The position numbers and the translations under genes were made by a program. Source: Sorex araneus (Eukaryota > Chordata > Mammalia > Eulipotyphla > Soricidae). From it: a stretch of 64,000 bases of DNA. Location: contig NC_073302.1 of the NCBI RefSeq assembly GCF_027595985.1, positions 280,209,116 to 280,273,115 of the forward strand, read 5' to 3'. This document shows, one piece after another, positions 55,286-64,000 of this stretch (position 1 is the first letter of the stretch; each line of letters opens with the position of its first letter). Below the pieces are notes generated by a model, which searched no databases, was not told the origin of the DNA, and saw only the letters and a program-made list of their open reading frames with translations.

Positions 55286-55400
55286 AAAGGCTAGAGAGCT
55301 ACCACAGAGGTGGGACACTTCTCTGGCACTCCGGGAATGATTGCTGAGTACAGAACCAAGAGGAAGATTTGAGTACAAACAGGAGTGACCAAAAAATTTA
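55286..55400 (+). mobile_element. Old SINE-like fragment
   Basis: GGCTAGAGAGCTACCACAGAGG, GGGAATGATTGCTGAGTACAGAACC, GGAGTGACC: S-A-like order, highly diverged and internally deleted. Confidence 0.45.
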
Positions 55401-55552
55401 TAAACAAAATATAAAAACCTAAAATAAGTAACAGATATAAAAACAGAAAGTTGATTGTAATAATTGCCGTGTGTATTATTATATTTCATGAACAATTTAT
55501 AGGAGATTTTAAATAAAAGCAGACTTATTTTTGCTGTTTTTACTTGACAATG

Positions 55553-55797
55553 TTTGGAGTGATAGAACAACAGGTAGGGCATTTGCTTTACATGCAGCTG
55601 ATCCAGGTTCAAGTCCTCCGTCCCCCTTGAAGAGGCCGGCAAGCTAATGAGAGTATCTCACCCGCACAGCAGAGCCTGGAAAGCTATCCGTGGCGTATTC
55701 AATATACCAAGAACATCAACAATAATCTCACAATGGAGACATTACTGGTGCCTGCTTGAGCAAATCTATGAGCAACAGGACAATAGAGCTACAGTGC
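55553..55797 (+). mobile_element. S-R SINE
   Basis: TTTGGAGTGATAGAACAACAGG head, CAGGTTCAAGTCC B box, GGCCGGCAAGC body, tail TACTGGTGCCTGCTTGAGCAAATCTATGAGCAAC and ACAGTGC-type end. Confidence 0.9.
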
Positions 55798-56131
55798 TAT
55801 TTGAAAGTAGAAATCATTAGTGATATAAATTAATTGAAGAAGCATATGTTGTACAAAAATAAAGTGGCAAAAGACTGAAAATATATCTACATTTCTATCT
55901 TTCCACTTGACCTCCACATTCATATCTTGATGTGATATTTTTATATTATATCAAAGAGTATTTGTTGAGATTAAGATCTTTTTACTAATAGGAATTAGTA
56001 AACTCCTTTGTCACCATTTATCTTGTAAAACAAAACTTGAAAATGTCAAGGTGTGACGTAGACAGCAAAATTATGATTAGTGAATACTTACTATAATGAG
56101 TTACCATTAATAAGAAGAAAGTCAACATCAA
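55798..56131. other. AT-rich stretch without gene
   Basis: Nothing recognised. Confidence 0.5.
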
Positions 56132-56149
56132 CAAGATAATTTAAGCTTC

Positions 56150-56319
56150 CGGGGCCGGAGCGATAGCACAACGGGTAGGGCATTTGCCTTGCACGCGGCC
56201 GACCAGGGTTCGATCCCCGGCATCCCATATGGTCCCCCAAGCACTGCCAGGAGCAATTCCTAAGTGCGGAGCCAAGAGTAACCCCTGAGCATCGCTGGGT
56301 GTGACCCAAAAAAAAAAAG
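56150..56319 (+). mobile_element. Young S-A SINE with 18 bp perfect target-site duplication
   Basis: CAAGATAATTTAAGCTTC at 56132-56149 and 56320-56337. The A box TAGCACAACGGG (56164-56175) and B box GGTTCGATCCC (56207-56217) are intact, with the usual tRNA spacing. It ends GTGTGACCC plus an A run. This copy is a good reference for the S-A family. Confidence 0.98.
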
Positions 56320-56337
56320 CAAGATAATTTAAGCTTC

Positions 56338-57449
56338 TGATGATAGAATACAATAAAAGGACTGGTTTTAATAAAGAAAGAAATCCTTGAATATTTAAAT
56401 GCCAAATAAATCCATTAAGTAAAAATATCAAAAATCAAACTCCTAAAAGTTCAAAAATCATAACAAATATAATTCTGAGAACAATAACTAAGCACACACT
56501 TATGTACTATATAGCACATTATTTATTATATATATTGCATATGTTATATATATTATGTATGTTCAGAAACATTTCAGCAAACTTCATAAGCTGCATTATA
56601 CAGTAAAATAGATATAAAATTATAATTCAAAAATGCAGATGTATCAAAAGAACATCTTATCATTTTAGAGGGCATTTAAATATTTATGAACACATACAAT
56701 ATTTGCTCTCAAGCTCATTATTGTGATAGAGTGTATATCTGTAGATTCAAATTTTCAAGAAAAAATGCATAGAACAAATCAGAATTATTTAAATTATTTA
56801 AATATTTTATACCTACAGTATTGGAAACATTGTCCAATGAGGACATTTTTAATATAAAAATATTTGTAAGGCCCTATCTTGATACAATCAAAGTCAAAAC
56901 AATGTCTCCCATCAAATATTATGATTTAAAAGATCAATAGGATTAGCTAGTTCATTCAATACTCTCCACTTCCATTCCCCTTATATTGTCCACACTACAT
57001 TTTGCTTGTCCACCTACTCATAGATAAAGATGCTGGGTACGTATTCCCTCATTTGTTTTATAAGAAATAATGTTGCCATAAGTATGATATAAGGATATCT
57101 CTTTACCATGCTTTTTGGAACTTTTGTGAGCCATATCCAAAAGCTATTTTTTTCATTTAAAATACACCTATTTTAGGAATTTCAACATACAACATAAGCA
57201 TGCTTTATAGTGAATCATCTTATTTAAAGCCATTTGAGTTTAATTCAATAAAATTTAGCCATCTTTATCTCCTACTCATATTAAATTTCTGGATTATTTT
57301 CTTTCTTTTAAAAATTTTCTTGAATACACCCTAGAATTACAGAAAAATTTCAACAAGTGGAACATCATGCCAGGCTATGTTTATTTATTTATTTTTTAAA
57401 TGATCAATCTTTTTTTTTCCCCCAAGCGAAAAATAGTTGTGCTTTACTG
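56338..57449. other. AT-rich unique sequence
   Basis: Includes an alternating AT patch at 56520-56560. No gene recognised. Confidence 0.5.
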
Positions 57450-57620
57450 ATATTTGTGTTTGTCTGGGAGCCATACCTTGCAATGTTCTGGATTTACTTC
57501 TGGTTCTATGTTCCTGGATCAAACTGGAGGTGCTCCTATGTGTTAACTGGGATTGAATCTGTCAGCTGTTTGCAAGAGACGTGCCTTACATTTTACACTA
57601 ACTCTCCAATCTCCTTCATG
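57450..57620 (-). mobile_element. Old S-A SINE, minus strand
   Basis: GGGAGCCATACCTTGCAATG, TTTACTTCTGGTTCTATG, GGGATTGAATCTGTCAGC, ACACTAACTCTCCAA. Strongly diverged. A T run precedes it at 57409-57418. Confidence 0.55.
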
Positions 57621-57652
57621 CCCATTTTAGCTTGAGTAGTTAGCTATGAGAT

Positions 57653-57866
57653 GCACTGTATCATTGTCACTGTCATCCCATTGCTCATTAATTTGTTCGA
57701 GTGGACACCAGTAACATCTCCATTGTGAGACCTGTTGTTATGGTTTTTGGCCTATTGAATACACCACAGGTAGCTTGCCAGGCTCTCTGAGAGGGACAGA
57801 GAAATCGAATCCAGGTCAGTCTCGTGCAAGGCAAACGCCCTACCCACTGTGCTATCATTCCAGCCC
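57653..57866 (-). mobile_element. S-R SINE, minus strand, with internal deletion
   Basis: From CACTGTATCATTGTCACTGTCATCC to CTATCATTCCAGCCC, but lacking the roughly 40 bp segment (GCCGTGCGGG...GGTAGCTTGCC) usually between the two GGCTCT repeats. The deletion lies between two copies of TAGCTTGCCAGGCTCT-type sequence, as expected for slippage or recombination. ATGAGAT occurs on both flanks. Confidence 0.92.
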
Positions 57867-57889
57867 AGCGATGAGATTACTTAATGGAA

Positions 57890-57890
<1 letters not shown>

Positions 57891-57921
<31 letters not shown>

Positions 57922-57932
57922 ACACACACATG
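57891..57932. repeat. (TG)n followed by (AC)n
   Basis: About 15 TG units followed directly by GACACACACATG, a potential hairpin. Confidence 0.95.
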
Positions 57933-58831
57933 TAGCAATATATGCATATATATTGTTCTCTTAGCAACATATAGCTGCATATTTAACTTTTAAGCCGCAC
58001 ATAATTTAAAATTAAATGTTAGTCACTACCACAAATTTTGAAGTTTATGATTATGACAAGCTTTAGTTAACTTATTTTGTTCAGATTTAGTCACTGTGGG
58101 TAAAAATATTTTTATCTACAAATTACCATATCTTAAGATACTAGGAAACTTTCTTAAAACATGACATAAAACTAAAAAAAATAGATTTTGTAGTTAATGT
58201 GTTCACTTGTTAACCAAAATAAACATATGCAATTTTAAGTTACTACACCAATCAATGGGTTATACATTTTATAATATAGAATTATTAATGATACAGCATT
58301 ACTCTAGCATTCTAATTGTATAGCTATCCTAGATTGCTTTTTCTGAACTTTTTTTTTCATTTCAAGAGACTTCCACCTACAGTTATAATGTGTATGACAG
58401 AGTTATCATCCAATTTGTAACATCTCACCTAAGTCATGCCAAAATACAGTCTGAGAGTTTCAAATTTAGCCTACATTGTGACAGTTTTCAGCACAACATC
58501 TAGTTTAGAAGCAATTTGGTGAGGCAGGAGAAACCAGGACAGAGGAAACACCTGCCAATTCTGGCATGACTTGTGGATGTAAATCATATGAAACATTTAT
58601 GAAGACTGTAATGATATGACTCAAACAACATTATACTACATCAATCAGCAATTTCCTTGATATAGTGTTTTTCAGATTCAGAAAAACTATAATAGTCATT
58701 AGAAGACATCTAACTTTAAAAAGAAATAATTGCTCTTGAAGTTTGCATTTTTCATGAGTTATTTATAATTAAGATATATTTTAATTTTTGACATTTATTT
58801 TATTATGTCAAAATAAATTTATATTTTATGA
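57933..58831. other. AT-rich stretch without gene
   Basis: Nothing recognised. Confidence 0.5.
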
Positions 58832-58976
58832 ATTGGAGGCTCTTTCAGGGTCAGGGGAATGAGACCCATTTTTGTTACTGTTTTTGGCATATCGAATATG
58901 CCACAGGAAGCTTGCCAGGCTCTGCCATGCGGGAAGGATACTCTCAGTAGCTTGCCGGGTTCTCCGAGAGGGAGAA
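58832..58976 (-). mobile_element. Inverted 5' part of a long S-R element
   Basis: Complement of the body: TTGGAGGCTCTTTCAGGGTCAGGGGAATGAGACC, GGCATATCGAATATGCCACAGG, CTCCGAGAGGGAGAAC. The 3' half of the same element appears in the opposite orientation at 59070-59201; together they cover body and tail once. Confidence 0.88.
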
Positions 58977-58981
58977 CTAGA

Positions 58982-59052
58982 CTATATATATATATATATA
59001 TACACATACATATATATAGCATATATATAAAAGCATATGTATATATATATTT
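58982..59052. repeat. (TA)n low-complexity repeat between the two element halves
   Basis: TATATA and CATATA repeats, then a T run at 59057-59066. Confidence 0.9.
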
Positions 59053-59069
59053 AGGCTTTTTTTTTTCTT

Positions 59070-59201
59070 CTGAAAGAGCCTCTAATGCGGCACCCTTGGG
59101 AAGGAATTGTAAAGAAAGGCTGCTAAAATCTCAGGGCTAGAACAAATGGAGACGTTATTGGCTCCCGCTCCAGAAAATCGATGAACAATGGGATGACAGT
59201 A
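59070..59201 (+). mobile_element. 3' part of a long S-R element, plus strand
   Basis: CTGAAAGAGCCTCTAATGCGG, GCTGCTAAAATCTCAGGGCT, GGAGACGTTATTGGCTCCCGC, AAAATCGATGAACAATGGGATGACAGT. It starts at the same internal point where the inverted half at 58832 ends, with about 17 bp of overlap (CTGAAAGAGCCTCYAAT). Confidence 0.9.
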
Positions 59202-59655
59202 ATCTGCAATGTCATTAATGATAGGGCTTCATGAATAAAACATTGTATCACACTCCCCACTTAGAAATTCCAATTTCCTCTACCATTGCTTCAGTCTCCC
59301 TTGCCCTCAACCCCATCTCCAGCCCCATACCCCCATTCAGAGCTGTACAACATTAACCAAGTTCTGATGTCATTGCCTTCTTCTTATTCTCTTCCTTTGG
59401 TTCTTTATATCCAAGACAAGAGAGGGACCAGTCTGGTCCTGCTATTGTTTTTGTAATGAAGGGGAGGGGGAAACCAGTATATAGCTCAAGTTATTTTCAC
59501 CAGGATAATACAACAATTTTCAATTAAACAAAATTTACCTCTGTCAAAATGCACTTAAGTGAATCATTAATATCAATAATGAAGCAGTTCATAATAATCC
59601 AAGGGATGCTCTTCAGAGGAAAATGCTAATAATAGAAACATCTGTATATGCAGTA
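59202..59655. other. Unique sequence, no gene recognised
   Basis: Contains pyrimidine-rich and G-rich patches at 59240-59330 and 59459-59471. Confidence 0.45.
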
Positions 59656-59830
59656 AACAGTGAAGAGCTAGGACCCAGTATAGGATTCAGTGGTAGAACA
59701 CCTGCTTTCACGTATGATAGCTTGAGTTCTATTGACAGCATTGCAGGGTTCCCAAACATGGATAGGGATGCCTCCAAATACTGTCTAGTGTGTTAACTAC
59801 AACCCTCCAAAAATTATGACCAAATAAAAT
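59656..59830 (+). mobile_element. Old SINE-like fragment
   Basis: GATTCAGTGGTAGAACACCTGC...GCTTGAGTTCTATTG keeps a tRNA-like A-box and B-box layout. The rest is very diverged. Confidence 0.45.
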
Positions 59831-59864
59831 GTATGGATGACTGTTGACCATAAAAATATAAAAC

Positions 59865-60120
59865 AATAATTTTATTATTCATTTATTTTTAATTGAATCA
59901 CCATGAGACACAGGGTATAAAGCTGATCATGGGCAGGTTTTAGACAAACAGTGTTCCAATACCCACCCCTCCACCAGTGTGCATTTCCCACCACCAATGG
60001 CCTCAGTTTCCCTCTTACCTCTCCCCCAGCCTGTCCCTATGGCAGGCACTTCCTCTCTCTTCTGCTCTCTCTCTCTTTTTCTCTCTCTCTCTCACTCACT
60101 CTCATCCCCCTGGATCATTA
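59865..60120 (-). mobile_element. L1 3' UTR end, minus strand
   Basis: TTTAATTGAATCACCATGAGACACAGGG...TCCACCAGTGTGCATTTCCCACCACCAATGG is the complement of the L1 3' end seen at 2290-2400 and inside 7072-7642. Confidence 0.8.
60051..60101. repeat. (CT)n-rich microsatellite
   Basis: TCTCTCTC runs with a TTTTT interruption, within the L1 3' UTR. Confidence 0.92.
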
Positions 60121-60605
60121 TGGTGTGTAATGAGAGGTTATCATGTTTGTTTCTTTACTTGTTTTCAGGTCATTTTAAAGGTTCAATGTTAAAGAACATG
60201 ATTATAATTCAAAATTTTGAAAATTCACAAATATATTAACAGTGTTATTTATTTCTACTTAGATGTCAACTATGTCTATACATTAAAAACCACAAGACAT
60301 AGATATATGCAAATAGTGCTGAAGAAATAAAACCTAATTAATTGAAATATTTTGTCAATCTTAATATGATTGTCTTGTTTCAAAGGACTTAAAATTGATT
60401 CCAAATTCAATATATGAACATTGATTCCAGCTAACATTAGTGGAGAGAACCAGAAAATATATGGATTGATAGACCAAATATGAAATTCTACTGTTAATGT
60501 AGAGAGATCTTAGCCCTATTTCATCTTTTTGTTTATTATCTCTCACTTTGTTTCTGGTAACTGAATTCAAGCGGTTATATACCCAACTCAAATGTTTTCT
60601 TTCCC
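60121..60605. other. AT-rich stretch without gene
   Basis: The minus-strand frame 60735-60361 has no recognised product. Confidence 0.45.
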
Positions 60606-60775
60606 TCTTTTGCTTATTTGGGGACCATACATGGTAGTGTGGGATTACCCCCAGTTCTGTGTTAGGGGTGATTCCATGGTATTGCTTAGAGGACCATGAA
60701 ATTCTGGTAATGGATCCTAGGCTTCCTGCATGCACAACTAGTGCTCAGCCTGGTGAACTATCTCTCCTCAAGTAC
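60606..60775 (-). mobile_element. Old S-A SINE, minus strand
   Basis: GGGGACCATACATGGTAG, GGGGTGATTCCATGG, TTAGAGGACCATGAAATTCTGG, GAACTATCTCTCC. Diverged. Confidence 0.6.
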
Positions 60776-60904
60776 TTCTTCATCACAGTTACTAAAATAC
60801 ATAATTCTGTTATATCAGACATGGGATACAGCGATGGGATGGTCGTGGGGGGTGGTCGAGGGTCACCAACTTGGTTGTTCACCAGAGTCCCCTGGGGAGA
60901 GATT

Positions 60905-61255
60905 GTACTTGTTTTTTTTTTTTCTTTGTTCCCAACTTAGGGGCTGCTCTTGGCTTAGTGCTCTGGGCAGTGCTGGGGGACCATACTGGCAAGCACCTGA
61001 AGAACCATCTATTCCATAGTCTCATCCCCGTTCCTGACACAGAAATGCATGTGGTAAATCGGCACCCCAAGTGAGTCCAGGACCTCTCTTCCCAACTTTC
61101 CCCCCCACCCCCGGTCTGGGGCTTGAGCGCTGTGTTCAGTCCCGATCTGAGCAGCCTTGGAGATCTCTGTCCCGGGTCCCACACACCCGGGTTCCTCCAC
61201 TGGCTCCCCCATGCGTGAGACACCTCCAAACGTGTGGAGAGTGGCCCTGAGCAAT
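60905..61255 (-). mobile_element. Composite element 5' half with S-A-like end, minus strand
   Basis: A T run, then GGCTGCTCTTGGCTTAGTGC and GGGGGACCATACTGGCAAGC (S-A-like), then GTCCCGATCTGAGCAGCC...GTCCCGGGTCCCACACACCCGGGTTCC and CCTCCAAACGTGTGGAGAGTGGCCCTGAGC. The latter matches the GC-rich composite 5' half, the same strand sense as 430-520. The RTE tail is absent here. Confidence 0.65.
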
Positions 61256-61985
61256 AACTTATAACATTCAATATTTCAACAAAAAATGTCACCTTTGTTG
61301 AACCATCTTCTCCCTACCACAATTATTTTAAATTTTCCCAACAACCATCCTAGCCTGCCCCAATAGAAGGCCCTAAATTATTTAATTTGTATTGCTTGCT
61401 ATGAATAATTTCCTAAAAGTGATCAATAAAAGTTTCCTTAAATGATAGTGTGTGAAGATTGCTATGTCTCACTCTGGAATCCTTAAGCCCCTATGTAAGA
61501 GATTTCTAACATGTTGCCACAGGTTGAACCTTGTGTACTAATATTTTTAAAATGAGGTTGGTTGCCTTCTACTTTACATCCCATCCAATGTAGAGTACTA
61601 TTCCCAGTACATCAGTGGGTACAGGATGAGATGGCTCACATGTAGTTGCACACTCCAGAGATTCTAAAGTTTTAAATAGAGTGATACAGCTTGAGTTAAA
61701 TTTTTAACTTAAATGGTGACTTTGGGGACTGGAAGCATCTCTGCAGCTGGTTGATATCTTCTAAGATTTATTTGTGAGTCTCTGGATTATGAGCAGGCAC
61801 CAGAGGCAGTTTTTGGATGTGACTGCCAGGATTCCAGAAGAACAGAGAGATGATTTGAAGTTACCTATCCCTTCCATGAGACCATGGAGATTTCGATCAC
61901 AAAACCCATATGCCTGAGTTTTTCAAGAGATTCATTCATGGATGAGGCTCATACCAAGCCTGTGAAGTCAACTAACATTCTTAAA
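61256..61985 (-). mobile_element. L1-like element related to 44640-45310 and 7072-7642, minus strand
   Basis: ACATTCAATATTTCAACAAAAAATG, TTTGTATTGCTTGCTATGAATAA, GAGGCAGTTTTTGGATGTGACTGCC and AAACCCATATGCCTGAGTTTTTC align in order with the copy at 44640-45310. No intact frame. No target-site duplication was found. Confidence 0.65.
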
Positions 61986-62498
61986 CCAATAACATATGAT
62001 GATCTAGATTGCAATCAATTTTTATAGAAGTCTCCTAGTATTGCTTGGGGGAAGACTTGTTCAGTATTCCTTCATAAGCATAATGCATTAATCCAGACTG
62101 GGTAGAAATATCCCACTCTTTTCTGTAAACTCTCCAATTATTAGTGAACTTAAGCTAGTAATTATTACAAATTTCAACATGTTTCAAAATCTGGAAGATT
62201 AAGAAGGAGATGGATGCACAAGTAATTTAGAATTGCCATATATTTGTGTTTCAAAGAATATATTTCTGTTGCATAATTCTTTTAAGTATTTTTATGCACT
62301 TTCTTCTTATGTCTGAAATAATGTAGAATTGACACCTGTCAATCTTAAATTATGAAGTACCTGAGATTTACAACTCACTTTATAGTCTCTCTACTTATAT
62401 ATAAGTAGAGTAATGGTTTCATCAGGTAAAGTGCACAGTATAGAGGTTTTGTTTGTTTGAATTTATAGCGAAGGCGAAGAGTTATAGATATTCCTACA
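61986..62498. other. AT-rich stretch without gene
   Basis: Includes the near-palindrome CTACTTATATATAAGTAG at about 62391-62408. Confidence 0.5.
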
Positions 62499-62513
62499 AT
62501 TTATCTATTTTCT

Positions 62514-62687
62514 TTTTTTCCCCCTTTTTTTGGGGGGGTCACACCTGGCAATGTACAGGGGTTACTCCTGGCTCTGCACTCAGGAATTACCCCTGGCGGG
62601 GACCATATGGGATGCTGGGAATCGAACCCGGGTCAGCCGCGTGCAAGGCAAATGCCCTACCCACTGTGCTATTGCTCCAGCCCCACT
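62514..62687 (-). mobile_element. S-A SINE, minus strand
   Basis: Flanks ATTTATCTATTTTCT (62499-62513) and ATTTATATATTTTCT (62688-62702) are a 15 bp duplication with one mismatch. The usual GGCGGTGCTCAGGGGACC is shortened to GGCGGGGACC. Otherwise close to consensus, ending GCTATTGCTCCAGCCCC. Confidence 0.96.
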
Positions 62688-62924
62688 ATTTATATATTTT
62701 CTAAATATTTACTCTTAATTCTTTATGTAGCTAATTATTTTTAATACCAACTGAACTTAGAAAGAGTTACTAATTGTCTATTTAATTTATACTTGCAAAG
62801 TCTGAATACTGAGTTGGAAAATTATCTGCTGTCATGGTTAAAGCAAGTAATCATCCTTTACTTTTCATTATTTTTCTAGTTAAGGTGGCAGGTGTATATA
62901 TATTTCTGTTTATGTGGGGATTTT

Positions 62925-63098
62925 TGTTGTTCTTGTTTTCTTTTGGTCCTAGCAGTACTCAGGGACTACTTCTGGCTCTATGCTCAGGCATCATTTCTGT
63001 AGGATCTCAGGAATCAAATATAGGGGTGAGGGATCAAATCCGGGTCAGCCACATATAAAGCAAGCATCCTATCCATTATAGGTCATTCCATCCCCAAT
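62925..63098 (-). mobile_element. Old S-A SINE, minus strand, with internal duplication
   Basis: TCCTAGCAGTACTCAGGG, TTCTGGCTCTATGCTCAGG, GGAATCAAATATAGG...GGGATCAAATCCGGG (a duplicated B-box region) and a degenerate end ATTCCATCCCC. Confidence 0.65.
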
Positions 63099-63394
63099 GT
63101 TTGCTTTGGAGGCGTAGTTAAAATATCACACCACCGCAAGATTGCCCAACACCTTCCGCCAATATCCTTATGTTACTTCTAATAGGTCTTGTCATTCTCT
63201 TCCACTCTCTTTCCTTACTACTTGTTAATCTCAGTTCTATAACCGAAATCCAAGGTTTATTCTCATTAGATACCGTGTATTACCTTGTTCTCTTTCTCTT
63301 TACAACAGAGATTAATGAAGTTATTTGGTATTTGTCCTCTCTTTGGCTACTGTAATTGATGCTTTTGACTTTGTTAGTGTTTATTGACTGATTA

Positions 63395-63548
63395 GTGCTC
63401 ACACAGTGTAGTTCTCCAAATTTGCTTCTGGCTTTGTGCTTTGATAGCACTATTGGTCATGCCCAGTGGATCACATAAGGAGTCATATGGACCTGGGATT
63501 AGATCCAGGGTCAGCCTATGCAAGCAGGTATACTATTGCTCCAGGTCC
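63395..63548 (-). mobile_element. Old S-A SINE, minus strand
   Basis: TTGCTTCTGGCTTTGTGC, TCATATGGACCTGGGATTAGATCC, GTATACTATTGCTCCAGG. Confidence 0.65.
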
Positions 63549-63559
63549 TGAGTTTACTT

Positions 63560-63728
63560 TTATTGTTTGTTCATTTGGGAGCCACACCAGAATTATCCAG
63601 GACTTACTACTGGATCTGTGCTGACAGGTCAGTCTTGGAAAGCTCAAGGAATTTTGTGGGTATGGAATCAAACCTGAGTCAGCATATGCAGAGCAAACAT
63701 CTTTCTCACTCTATTATCTTTCTGGCTC
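63560..63728 (-). mobile_element. Old S-A SINE, minus strand
   Basis: TTGGGAGCCACACCAG, GGACTTACTACTGGATCTGTGC, TATGGAATCAAACC, TATTATCTTTCTGGCTCC. The third old SINE in the same orientation within 0.8 kb. Confidence 0.6.
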
Positions 63729-64000
63729 CTTAGTTTACTTTTTACTTTGTACCTTTTAGTAAAAAACAATGTTTGGGGACAACATCATATAATTTTTTCA
63801 ATACTGCAGATATTTATATTAATCCACTGTCAATTATTATATAAAGCCTCACACAAACATTTATTGTAAAATTCATTGCTTATATTTTCTATGAAATAGT
63901 TTATATCATTAGAGATAACAGGCATAAACTTTAGTTACCATACAATTTATCTTAGAAAATATTCAGAATATACAATTATGTCACATAGCATGTTTCCACA
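63729..64000. other. AT-rich stretch to window end
   Basis: Nothing recognised. Confidence 0.5.

Noticed and set aside
56150-56230. Intact A and B boxes suggesting a tRNA gene
   Set aside because: No acceptor stem pairing or anticodon arm was apparent, and the sequence continues into the S-A body. It is the tRNA-derived head of a SINE, and the same holds for all other copies.

Overview
This window looks like intergenic, AT-rich, repeat-dense mammalian DNA. I find no exon of a host protein-coding gene. It contains two kinds of tRNA-headed SINE that I associate with red-toothed shrews (Sorex), L1 and older L1-like remnants, and a piece of an RTE-type non-LTR retrotransposon whose protein resembles parasitic-nematode RTE proteins as I remember them. 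Together these point to a shrew, probably Sorex araneus or a close relative. The organism is inferred from repeat families only.

Terms used below. S-A is a SINE of about 170-190 bp. It has a tRNA-like head (A box close to TAGCACAGCGGG, B box close to GGTTCGATTCC), a middle containing CATCCCATATGGTCCCC, and an A-rich tail after GTGTGACCCAAAAAGC. S-R is a SINE of about 230-270 bp with the same tRNA-like head but a different body (CTCTCGGAGAGCC...GGCAAGCTACC...GATATGCCAAAAACAGTAAC). It ends in a tail that is the last part of an RTE reading frame followed by CAGTGA-type short repeats. 'Long S-R' has about 90 extra bases (CTGACCCTGAAAGAGCC...TAAAATCTCAGGGCT) before the tail. 'Composite' is a 500-650 bp element with the long S-R 3' half but a different, GC-rich 5' half.

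Layout. 1-6.5 kb: a composite element, an L1 3' end and a cluster of eight or nine SINEs. 7.1-7.6 kb: a GC-rich retro-insertion with a perfect 15 bp target-site duplication. 7.7-15 kb: mostly AT-rich unique sequence with a composite element at 10.9 kb. 15.3-16.2 kb: a likely solo LTR on the minus strand. 16-31 kb: sparse SINEs, a long purine tract at 21.7 kb, L1 at 28.5-29.4 kb and an old L1/HAL1-like block at 30.2-31.1 kb. 31.6-33.4 kb: degenerate CCTAA-rich tracts broken up by insertions; a matching TTAGG-strand tract lies at 42.8 kb. 39-43 kb: composite element, old L1 and SINEs. 44.4-46.7 kb: the key region, with an RTE-tailed fragment, an L1-like element, the RTE ORF remnant (45.5-46.1 kb) joined to SINE-like sequence, and an L1 fragment pair in opposite orientations. 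47.7-50 kb: a possible LTR, an L1 3' end, a very young S-A copy and a long GAAA/GGAA tract. 50-64 kb: more SINEs, including one carrying a 34-nt U2 snRNA fragment (54.2 kb) and one with a 5' inversion (58.8-59.2 kb).

How the parts fit together. The S-R tail still reads in frame as the C-terminus of the RTE protein (YWCPLEQIDEQRDDSDSD against YYWRPLEQIEDQWDYK at 46 kb). This suggests that a shrew tRNA-SINE captured the 3' end of an RTE and was copied by RTE machinery, while its sister S-A, with an A tail, used L1. I recall a published report of an RTE element (RTE1_Sar) shared between parasitic nematodes and the common shrew. If that is the same element, a horizontally acquired LINE has driven much of the SINE expansion seen here.
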